NCBI GenBank assembly: GCA_019695115.1
Contig: JAIBAP010000009.1
Span: forward strand, 51,231-115,230
Source of the DNA: Caldilineales bacterium
GTDB lineage: Bacteria > Chloroflexota > Anaerolineae > J102
DNA length: 64,000 bases
Direction of reading: 5' to 3'
The translations under genes and the position numbers were made by a program. This document shows, one piece after another, positions 35,301 through 42,487 of the stretch. The notes beneath the pieces were generated by a model. That model was not told where the DNA came from. It saw only the letters and a program-made list of their open reading frames with translations, and did not search any database. Every line of letters begins with the position of its first letter. The stretch's first letter is position 1.

Positions 35301-37306
35301 GCGAACAGGCTTCGGCCCTCACCCTGCCCCGACCCCGCCCCGGCTTGCTCGCCCTGCTCCGCCGCTACCGCCTGGCCGTGATCGGCGTCTTCCTGCTGGC
35401 CCTCCTTTTGGCCCTGCGCTGGTCGCCCTGGCAGACCACCACCTTCCCCGAGGCCTGGAACCTGGGCCTGCGCGCCCCTCTCGACGGATTCCGTTCCTGG
35501 GTCATCGGCCACCAGAGCACGCATTGGTTGTTCGTCTACTTCTTCGACCCGCTCAGCGCCGGCATCGACTGGGGCATCCGCGGGGTCGAGAACATCTTCC
35601 TTTGGCTGCCCTGGCCGCTGACCATCCTGCTTTTCACGCTGCTCGGCTACAAGCTGGGCGGGACGAAGCTGGCCATCCTGGCGGCGGTCTGTCTGTTGGT
35701 GATGGGGCTGCTGGGACTGTGGGTCGAAAGTATGCAAACCCTGGCCCTGATGGTGATCTCGGTGCTGATCTCGCTCATCGTCGGCGTCCCCCTCGGCATC
35801 CTCTCGGCCCGCAACACCCGCCTGGAAGCGAGCCTGCGCCCGGTGCTGGATGCGATGCAGACCATGCCGGCCTTCGTCTATCTGATCCCGGTCCTGCTCT
35901 TCTTCGGCATCGGTCGCGTCCCGGCCGTGATCGCCACCGTCATCTACGCCCTGCCGCCCGCCATCCGCCTCACCGCCGCCGGCATCCGCCAGGTGCCTGC
36001 CGAGACGGTCGAGGCAGCCACTTCGTTCGGCTCGACCGAGCGCCAGAAGTTGACCAAAGTACAGCTGCCGCTGGCCTTGCCCAGCATCTTGGCCGGGGTC
36101 AACCAGACGATCATGATGGCGTTGGGCATCGTCGTCATCGCCGCCCTGGTGGGCGCGGGCGGGCTGGGCCGCGAGGTGCTGAACGGTCTGCAACGCTTGC
36201 AGGTGGGGCAGGCGTTCGAGGCCGGGCTGGCCATCGTCTTTCTGGCCGTGCTGCTCGACCGCCTCAGCGCCGCCCTGGTGACGTATCGCCAAGACTATCT
36301 GAAGGGCCGCCCGACCCAGCCCCAGCGCCCACCGGCCTGGCAGACCCGGCTCCCGGCCTTCCTGCAACGCTACGGTTTCCTGCTGCTCTTGGGTGGGCTG
36401 TTCGTCGGCATCCTCTTGCTCAACCAGTTCGTGCTCGATGTGCAGAGCTTCCCCGAAGGCTTGCGCGTCTCGTTGCGGGCGCCGGTGGATGCGGGCGTGA
36501 CCTGGATGCGCGACAACCTGTACGAGATCGGCGACACGGGCCTGGGCGCCGGGCCGATGAGCGATTTCATCACCCTGTATCTGTTGTCGCCCCTGCGCAA
36601 CCTGTTCGAAAAATGGCTGCCGTGGCCGCTTGTGATCGCCCTCGTGGGCGTGGCCGCCGGGCTGATCGGCGGCTGGCGGCTGGGGCTGCTGTCGGCGGTG
36701 GGGATGTTGACTCTGGGGCTGCTGAGCATGTGGCCGCAGAGCATGGATACGCTCAGCCAGACGGTGGTGGCGGTGCTGCTTTCGGTGGCCATTGCCGTGC
36801 CGTTGGGCATCCTGGCCGCCAAGCGCCCGCGTGTGGATGTGGCAATGCGCCCGTTCCTCGATTTCCTGCAAACGATCCCGCCCTTCGTCTATCTGGTGCC
36901 GGTGATCATGCTGTTCAATGTCGGGCGTGTGCCGGGGATCATCGCCTCGGTGCTCTATGCCCTGCCCCCGGCCATCCGCCTGACCACACTGGGCATCCGC
37001 CAGGTCAGCCCCGAAGCGATCGAGGCAGCCACGGCCTTTGGCTCCACCCCCCGGCAGATGCTGTTCAAGGTGGAGCTGCCGCTGGCCAAGCCGACGATTA
37101 TGCTGGGCGTCAACCAGGCGGTGATGATGGTGTTGTCGATGGTGATCATCGCCGGGCTGGTGGGCGGGGCCGGGCTGGGGCTGGAATCGGTCATCGGCCT
37201 GGCCAAGAACGAGACCGGGCGGGGGGTGGAGGCCGGGATTGCCATCGTCATCCTGGCCATGATCCTCGACCGGATGACGCAGGGGCTGGCGAAGTCGAAG
37301 CAGTGA
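35297..37306 (+). CDS. Betaine-type ABC permease, tandem duplicated
   Basis: 669 residues, twice the length of a usual ProW/OpuAB core. The two halves are homologous: the first has LDAMQTMPAFVYLIPVLLFF and IRQVPAETVEAATSFGST, the second LDFLQTIPPFVYLVPVIML and IRQVSPEAIEAATAFGST, each followed by EAA-loop residues. Each half has an extra N-terminal loop and helix. One polypeptide could therefore replace the permease homodimer. No substrate-binding protein gene or fused binding domain is found; the downstream gene is in the opposite direction. A separate binding protein elsewhere is the simplest explanation. Confidence 0.92.
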   Translation: MSEQASALTLPRPRPGLLALLRRYRLAVIGVFLLALLLALRWSPWQTTTFPEAWNLGLRAPLDGFRSWVIGHQSTHWLFVYFFDPLSAGIDWGIRGVENIFLWLPWPLTILLFTLLGYKLGGTKLAILAAVCLLVMGLLGLWVESMQTLALMVISVLISLIVGVPLGILSARNTRLEASLRPVLDAMQTMPAFVYLIPVLLFFGIGRVPAVIATVIYALPPAIRLTAAGIRQVPAETVEAATSFGSTERQKLTKVQLPLALPSILAGVNQTIMMALGIVVIAALVGAGGLGREVLNGLQRLQVGQAFEAGLAIVFLAVLLDRLSAALVTYRQDYLKGRPTQPQRPPAWQTRLPAFLQRYGFLLLLGGLFVGILLLNQFVLDVQSFPEGLRVSLRAPVDAGVTWMRDNLYEIGDTGLGAGPMSDFITLYLLSPLRNLFEKWLPWPLVIALVGVAAGLIGGWRLGLLSAVGMLTLGLLSMWPQSMDTLSQTVVAVLLSVAIAVPLGILAAKRPRVDVAMRPFLDFLQTIPPFVYLVPVIMLFNVGRVPGIIASVLYALPPAIRLTTLGIRQVSPEAIEAATAFGSTPRQMLFKVELPLAKPTIMLGVNQAVMMVLSMVIIAGLVGGAGLGLESVIGLAKNETGRGVEAGIAIVILAMILDRMTQGLAKSKQ

Positions 37307-37366
37307 GGCTGGGTGGGAGGACGCGGGTTTCAGGTTGATCGATCCGCGAAGGGCGCGAAGAAACGC

Positions 37367-37838
37367 GAAGAATATGGTTCCCTTCGCGTTTCTTCGCGCC
37401 CAATCCGCCCATCCCAGCAATCCGCCCACACTCAGCGCGAAGAACACGATTCCCTTTGCGTTTCTTCGCGCCCAATCCGCCCATCCCAGCAATCCGCCCA
37501 CACTCAGCGCGAAGAATACGATTCCCTTTGCGTTTCTTCGCGCCCAATCCGCCCATCCCAGCAATCCGCCCACACTCAGCACGAAGAATACGATTCCCTT
37601 CGCGTTTCTTCGCGGCCAATCCGCCCATCCCAGCAATCCGCCCACACTCAGCGCGAAGAATACGATTCCCTTTGCGTTTCTTCGCGCCCAATCCGCCCAT
37701 CCCAGCAATCCGCCCACACTCAGCGCGAAGAACACGATTCCCTTCGCGTTTCTTCGCGCCCAATCCGCCCATCCCAGCAATCCGCCCACACTCAGCGCGA
37801 AGAACACGATTCCCTTCGCGTTTCTTCGCGCCCTTCGC
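37367..37838. repeat. 72-bp tandem repeat array between convergent genes
   Basis: Six full periods of exactly 72 bp are seen (the CACTCAG tag recurs at 37429, 37501, 37573, 37645, 37717 and 37789), with partial units on each side. Each unit contains a hairpin, GCGCGAAGAA with TTCTTCGCGC, and units differ by single bases. As 72 is divisible by 3, all frames stay open and make false long coding regions on both strands. No gene is supported in 37307-37841. Confidence 0.95.
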
Positions 37839-37841
37839 GGA

Positions 37842-38777
37842 TCACCCCCGGCGCGGGTCGAGCGCATCGCGCAGGCTATCGGCCAGCACGAACAGCGCCA
37901 ACATGGTCAGGGCGATGGCCAGGCCGGGGAAGAGAGCGATGTGCGGGGCGCTGCGCAGGGTCGTGAAGCCATCGCTGAGCATCAGGCCCCAGCTGGGCGC
38001 GGGCGGCAGCAAGCCCAGGCCCAGGAAGCTGAGCCCGGCCTCAGCCAGGATGGCGGCGGGGATGCCCAACGAGACGGCGATCAGAAGGATGCCGGTCAGG
38101 TTGGGAAGGAGGTGTCGCCAGACAATGCGCCAATCGGAAGCGCCCAGACAGCGGGCGGCGGTGACGAACTCGGTTTGCCGCAATTGCAGGACCTGCCCGC
38201 GCACCAGACGCGCCAGACTGGCCCAGGCGGTGATCGTCAGCGCCAGCAACAGGGTTCCCAGGCCCCGCCCCAGGAAAGCCATCAACATGATCAAGAACAG
38301 CAGTGTGGGAAAGGCATAGAAGACATCGGCCGTTCGCATGATGGCGGCGTCGATGCGACCGCCGTAATAGCCCGCTGCGCAGCCGGCGACGACGCCGACG
38401 AGCAGCACCGGTATCTGGCTGAACAAGCCCACCGCCAGCGAGATGCGGGCGCCGTAGATCAGCCGGCTGAGGATGTCCCGCCCCTGTTTGTCGGTCCCCA
38501 ACCAATGCGCGGCGCTCGGCGGCTGGCGGATGTGGGCGAAATCGACCGCAAGCGGGTTATGGGGCGCCAACACAGGCGCGAGCAGGGCCACAGTGACGAG
38601 GATGAACAGGAAAAGCAGGGCCGGCCAACTCGTAGTAACGACTTTGGCCGTCCTCGTAGCAACGCCTTTGGCCGTCCTCGTAGTAACGACTTTGGCCGTC
38701 CTCGTAGTAACGACTTCAGTCGTTCTTTTGAGCGAAGAACGACTGAAGTCGTTACTACGAGCGGGATGACGGGTCAT
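37842..38777 (-). CDS. Peptide/nickel-type ABC permease, DppC/OppC family
   Basis: 311 residues. After the N-terminal tail, the helix FLFILVTVALLAPVLAPHNPL, the segment HWLGTDKQGRDILSRLIYGAR and the EAA loop (ARCLGASDWRIVWRHLLPNL) are typical of DppC. The first 48 residues are odd: they encode 8-residue repeats (RTAKVVTT) made by a 24-bp DNA repeat, plus a 24-bp perfect inverted repeat, so a repeat element has become coding. No other start codon remains downstream of it before the first helix, so the tail must be translated. It is coupled to the DppB gene with a 23-base overlap. Confidence 0.9.
   Translation of the reverse strand: MTRHPARSNDFSRSSLKRTTEVVTTRTAKVVTTRTAKGVATRTAKVVTTSWPALLFLFILVTVALLAPVLAPHNPLAVDFAHIRQPPSAAHWLGTDKQGRDILSRLIYGARISLAVGLFSQIPVLLVGVVAGCAAGYYGGRIDAAIMRTADVFYAFPTLLFLIMLMAFLGRGLGTLLLALTITAWASLARLVRGQVLQLRQTEFVTAARCLGASDWRIVWRHLLPNLTGILLIAVSLGIPAAILAEAGLSFLGLGLLPPAPSWGLMLSDGFTTLRSAPHIALFPGLAIALTMLALFVLADSLRDALDPRRG
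38631..38758. repeat. 24-bp tandem repeat and 24-bp inverted repeat inside a gene
   Basis: 24-bp units start at 38631, 38655, 38679 and 38703 (CGTAGTAACGACTTTGGCCG then TCCT). The last unit turns into a perfect 24-bp inverted repeat, 38704-38727 against 38735-38758, with a 7-base loop. It supplies the stop codon of DppB at 38755 and the N-terminal tail of DppC. Confidence 0.95.
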
Positions 38778-39702
38778 GGAGCCGGATCCGCGGGTCGAGC
38801 AAACCGTAGGCCAGATCGACCGCCAGGTTGAGCAGGATGATCAGCCCGCCCGACAGCACGGCCCCGGCCATGATCAGGGGATAGTCGCGGTCGGCGGCAG
38901 CGTAGACAAAGGTTGCGCCCAGACCGGGGATGTTGAACATGGTCTCGACGAAGAACGAACCGACCAGCAGCGCCGCCGCCAGCGGCCCGGCCAGGGTAAG
39001 GACAGGCAGGAGGGCATTTTTGAGCACATGCCGGCCAATGACCTGGCGAGAGTGCAGGCCCTTGGCCCGGGCCGTGCGCACATAGTCGGCGCTAAGTGTC
39101 TCGAGGACGGCGGCGCGGGTGAAGCGGATGACGACGGCCAACGGCCCCAGGGCCAGCACACAGGCCGGGAGCAGGAGCCGAGCGAGGCCGCCCCAACCGA
39201 TGAGCGGCAGGACGTGCAAACGCACTGCAAACAAGAGCATGGTCAGCGTGGCCAGCACATAGACCGGCGTGGCCGCGCCTACAACTGCCACCGCCCGGCT
39301 GAAACGATCCAGGCGCGACCGACGCCGGACGGCCGCACCTACCCCCAGCGGGATGCCCAACCCCAGCGCCAGCACCAGGGCGATGAGGCCGATCTGCACG
39401 GTCGGCGGCCAAGCGCGGCGCAGCACGGCCAGCACGGTTTCGTTGCGATAGGTGTAGGAAATGCCGAAATCGCCTTGCAGCAAGCGGCCCAGCCAGCTGA
39501 GGTATTGCACGGGCAGCGGCCGGTCGAGGCCGTAGAGTTGCCGATAGCGGTCGCGCATCTCCGGCGGCACGCGCACAGCCACGTCTGGGTCATCCAGGCC
39601 AAACGGGCTGCCGGGCGCGGCCTGGGCGATGGCGAAGGTCAGCACCGTGATCAACACCAGGGTGAGCAGAGACTGGCGCAGGCGGGAGAAGAGGTAGGGC
39701 AT
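38755..39702 (-). CDS. Peptide/nickel-type ABC permease, DppB/OppB family
   Basis: 315 residues with six helices. The N-terminal RLRQSLLTLVLITVLTFAIA, YGLDRPLPVQYLSWLGRLL and DFGISYTYRNETVLAVL and the EAA loop (YVRTARAKGLHSRQVIGRHV) match DppB. The last codons and the TAG stop fall in the 24-bp repeat that also starts DppC, so the C-terminus was probably remodelled by the repeat. Upstream of the ATG there are only C-rich heptads (CCCCCTG on this strand) and no Shine-Dalgarno sequence. Confidence 0.92.
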   Translation of the reverse strand: MPYLFSRLRQSLLTLVLITVLTFAIAQAAPGSPFGLDDPDVAVRVPPEMRDRYRQLYGLDRPLPVQYLSWLGRLLQGDFGISYTYRNETVLAVLRRAWPPTVQIGLIALVLALGLGIPLGVGAAVRRRSRLDRFSRAVAVVGAATPVYVLATLTMLLFAVRLHVLPLIGWGGLARLLLPACVLALGPLAVVIRFTRAAVLETLSADYVRTARAKGLHSRQVIGRHVLKNALLPVLTLAGPLAAALLVGSFFVETMFNIPGLGATFVYAAADRDYPLIMAGAVLSGGLIILLNLAVDLAYGLLDPRIRLHDPSSRS

Positions 39703-39704
39703 GG

Positions 39705-39739
39705 GGGGGAAGGGGGCAGGGGGCAGGGGGCAGGGGGCG
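39705..39739. repeat. Heptad array (GGGGGCA family)
   Basis: 7-mers GGGGGAA, three GGGGGCA and GGGGGCG. On the minus strand it reads as CCCCCTG units ending two bases before the DppB ATG. Confidence 0.9.
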
Positions 39740-39745
39740 TCAGTC

Positions 39746-39787
39746 GTTGATTGTTGACTGTTGATTGTTGATTGTTGACTGTTCGCT
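39746..39787. repeat. Heptad array (GTTGATT/GTTGACT), STRR-like
   Basis: 7-mers GTTGATT, GTTGACT, GTTGATT, GTTGATT, GTTGACT, GTTCGCT. On the minus strand these read AATCAAC/AGTCAAC, close to the CAACAGT heptanucleotide class known as STRR in heterocystous cyanobacteria. The array starts at the stop codon of the binding protein gene. Confidence 0.9.
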
Positions 39788-41487
39788 CAGGCCGCGAGGC
39801 GGACGCGGCGGAAGGAGGGGGCGCCCATGCCGTTGATGATCAGGCCCTGCACGGCGGGGTTGATCAATCGATGGCGGACGGGATGGTAGAGCGGGATGAT
39901 GGCGGGGTCGTCGAGGATGAGGATTTGCTCGCACTGCCGGTACAGATCGGCCCGCCGCGCCGGATCCATCGCGCGGGCAGCTTGCTGCACCAGGGCGTCG
40001 AAAGCCGGATTGCTGTAGATCAGTTCGGGCGCTTTTTGCCAGAGGTCGGCCTGGGGCGGCGGCGTGGTATAGAGCACGGTCATGAAGTTGTGGGGGTCGG
40101 GATAGTCGGCGCCCCAAAGCTGGCGGTAGAAGTGCGGACGCAGGGGGCGTTGCAGGCGCCAGGCCTGGCGAGCACCGGCCTCGGTGGGGGCCAGCTCGGT
40201 GCGCACGCCCAGGTGCTCCAGCAGCATGGCCTGCAATGCCTCGAACAGGGTCTGATAGGTTTCGTTCTGGTCGTATTGCCAGTAGATCAGGGGCATCTCC
40301 TTGCCGCCCGGATAACCGGCCGCCGCCAGCAGCGCCCGCGCCTGCTCAGGGTCAAAGGCCAACTCGCGCCCGATCTGGTCGTCGTGGCCGAGCAGATTGG
40401 GCGGCAGGAACTGGTAGGCGGGTTGGCCGATGCCCTGGAGGACTTTTTCGACCAATGTTTCGCGGTCGATGGCCAGGGCGAAGGCATGGCGGACGCGCAC
40501 GTCGTCGAAGGGCTTGAGCTGAACGCTGAGCCGCAGGTGCATGGTGCTCAGCTCGGGGTTCGATTGCAGCTGCGGGCCGAGCCGAGGGTCGGAACGGATG
40601 CGGGCCAGCTCCGCCGGCGGGACCTCGACCATATCCAACTCGCCGGCTTCGTACGCGGCCAGGGCCGTGCTCTCCTGGCGGATCATGTTCACCACCAGCC
40701 TATCGACGCCGGGCGGGCCGAGGTGATAGGTGGGATTTGGCTCGAAGACCATCTGCTGTTCCGGCGTCCACTCGACCAGGCGAAAGGGGCCGTCGCCGAC
40801 AACATTCTGTGGCCGCGTCCAGTCCTGGTCGCCGGCCTGGGCGATGGTTTTCTGCGGCAGGGCCATGAAGCTGGGCAAGGAGGCCAGGTTGAGGAAGTAG
40901 GCCGAGGGATTTTCCAACGTGACTTCGAGGGTGAGGTCGTCGAGGGCGCGGATGCCGACGGTCGCGACGTCCTTCTCTTCGCCGGTGTAATAAGCCCGCG
41001 CCCCTTTCAGATCAACCAGTTGCCAGTATTGGCCGCCGCAGTAGAGAGCGGGAGCCAGGTTGCGCTTGACCGCCCACTCGAAATCGTGGGCGGTGATGCG
41101 GTTGCCGTCGCTCCATGTCGCATCCGGGCGCAGGACGAAGCGCCAAACTGTGCCATCGGCGTCCGGCTGCCAGGAGGCGGCCAGGTCGGGCGTGGGCTGC
41201 AAGTGTTCGTCCAGGGCGATGAGGGCGCTGAACATGAGCGAGTTGATGAAGTAGCTGTGGTAGGCGCCGGAACAGCCCGGGTCAGCAGCGGCGCCGACAT
41301 CGCCCCGATTCAGCGGCATGTTGAGGCGGAGGATGCGGGGGCGGGGCAAGGCGGGCGGGGTCTCGCCTGTGGGCGGGGTCTGGTCTGGAACCGGGATGGG
41401 CGGCGCACAGCCGGCAAGAAAGGCGGAGAAGGCGCCGATGGCCGAGAGTCGCAAGAAGTCGCGACGGGTTATGAAGGTTGAAGGCAT
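39787..41487 (-). CDS. Peptide-type ABC transporter binding lipoprotein
   Basis: 566 residues, family 5 extracellular solute-binding protein (DppA/OppA). The start is twin-arginine-like (TRRDFLRLSAIGAF) and ends in a lipobox (FLAGCAPP, Cys about 27), so it is an exported, membrane-anchored protein. Family segments are LAASWQPDADGTVWRFVLR, ATWSDGNRITAHDFEWAVKR and VRHAFALAIDRETLVEKV. It is the first gene of a three-gene unit with DppB and DppC; no ATPases are present here. The ligand could be a peptide, nickel chelate or oligosaccharide. Confidence 0.93.
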   Translation of the reverse strand: MPSTFITRRDFLRLSAIGAFSAFLAGCAPPIPVPDQTPPTGETPPALPRPRILRLNMPLNRGDVGAAADPGCSGAYHSYFINSLMFSALIALDEHLQPTPDLAASWQPDADGTVWRFVLRPDATWSDGNRITAHDFEWAVKRNLAPALYCGGQYWQLVDLKGARAYYTGEEKDVATVGIRALDDLTLEVTLENPSAYFLNLASLPSFMALPQKTIAQAGDQDWTRPQNVVGDGPFRLVEWTPEQQMVFEPNPTYHLGPPGVDRLVVNMIRQESTALAAYEAGELDMVEVPPAELARIRSDPRLGPQLQSNPELSTMHLRLSVQLKPFDDVRVRHAFALAIDRETLVEKVLQGIGQPAYQFLPPNLLGHDDQIGRELAFDPEQARALLAAAGYPGGKEMPLIYWQYDQNETYQTLFEALQAMLLEHLGVRTELAPTEAGARQAWRLQRPLRPHFYRQLWGADYPDPHNFMTVLYTTPPPQADLWQKAPELIYSNPAFDALVQQAARAMDPARRADLYRQCEQILILDDPAIIPLYHPVRHRLINPAVQGLIINGMGAPSFRRVRLAA

Positions 41488-41528
41488 ACGGTCTTCTCCA
41501 TAAAATGGGAGAGTAGGTCGAACACCAG

Positions 41529-42479
41529 TCAGGTCTTCGACCGGCGGGTTTCCAGGTCTTGCAGGCGTTGCAAGGCAATGCGCTCAGCAGGGGCGTTGCC
41601 ATGATATCGGAAGGTGCGCACGGCGTCTTCCAGGATGGCGATGGCTTCTTGCCAGCGTCCGAGTTCGGTCAACGCCCGGCCGATGTTGCTCTGGACGGTG
41701 GCGCGCCCGACCTCATCACCATACGATACCACCAACGCCAAGGCCGTTTCGAAGCGCGCCAGTGCTTCTTGCCATTGCTGACGATGGCAGGCGACATGGC
41801 CAAGAAAGATGTGCGCTTTCGCCTGGTAGACCGGCAAGCCAGCGGCCACAGCCAGCGCATGGCCCTGCCATAGCCGTTGCTCGGCTTCCGCCAGGCAGTT
41901 CAGCGCCGCCAGGGCGCGCGCGGCATCGATGTGGGCGTCGGCCTCTTGCCACTGGCTGCCGATCCGGGCGGCTAAGACCCGCAGTTCTTCAGCATAGGCC
42001 AGGGCTTTTTCGGCGGCGCCGGCGTTCAGGTGTGCTTCGGCCAGATTGAGGGCGGCGCGGGCCTGGTGGGCGATGGCGCCATCTGCCCTGGCCCGATGGT
42101 AGTTCTCCCCGCTGAGGGCGATGCTTTCATCGAGCCGATGTTGCCGAAAATAGAGCGCACTGAGGGCTTCGCGCAGGGCAAAATGACGGTCGGAGGCAGC
42201 AATCGGGTTCATCTTGCCGAACAGAGACCGCAACACCTCTTCCCATTCCTGCCAGTTTCCCCGCCAGGTCATGTGCTCGCTCATGGCTATCGCCAGGTCG
42301 ATGGCCAGATCGAGCAGGCCATCCTCTTCGGCGCACCACTTCACCACCCTCAGGCCGTGACGCCGGGCGTCGTCCAACCGCTCCATGTCGCGTGAGGGCG
42401 CGGCCCAAATGTCCAGCCAGTAGCGAGCGGATCGCTCTTTTCCGGCGACGAAGGCGGGGGCGGCCTCGGCAGGGTGCAT
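41529..42479 (-). CDS. TPR-repeat protein, partner of NB-ARC protein
   Basis: 316 residues from the ATG at 42479, 8 bases after the NB-ARC stop. It is composed of tetratricopeptide-like helical pairs: ARAALNLAEAHLNAGAAEKA, AKAHIFLGHVACHRQQWQEA and VQSNIGRALTELGRWQEAI. TPR arrays sense ligands in STAND proteins, and here the array is a separate polypeptide coupled to an NB-ARC ATPase. It may be the sensor or regulatory half of a split STAND protein. The end APAERIALQRLQDLE is a common last repeat in such proteins. Confidence 0.85.
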   Translation of the reverse strand: MHPAEAAPAFVAGKERSARYWLDIWAAPSRDMERLDDARRHGLRVVKWCAEEDGLLDLAIDLAIAMSEHMTWRGNWQEWEEVLRSLFGKMNPIAASDRHFALREALSALYFRQHRLDESIALSGENYHRARADGAIAHQARAALNLAEAHLNAGAAEKALAYAEELRVLAARIGSQWQEADAHIDAARALAALNCLAEAEQRLWQGHALAVAAGLPVYQAKAHIFLGHVACHRQQWQEALARFETALALVVSYGDEVGRATVQSNIGRALTELGRWQEAIAILEDAVRTFRYHGNAPAERIALQRLQDLETRRSKT

Positions 42480-42487
42480 GGTCGGGT

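Noticed and set aside
37367..37838. CRISPR array
   Set aside because: The 72-bp units are tandem with no variable spacers and there are no cas genes in the window.
35135..37867. A very long minus-strand open frame covering the betaine permease
   Set aside because: It is antisense to a clear permease and owes its length to high GC and to the 72-bp repeats, which have no stops; its sequence is rich in Gln/His and has no domain.
37335..38831. A 498-residue plus-strand open frame with 24-residue repeats
   Set aside because: The repeats (NTIPFAFLRAQSAHPSNPP) are translations of the 72-bp intergenic repeat and the rest is antisense to DppC.
39772..41481. 569-residue plus-strand frame
   Set aside because: Antisense to the binding-protein gene, which has a twin-arginine/lipobox signal and family motifs.
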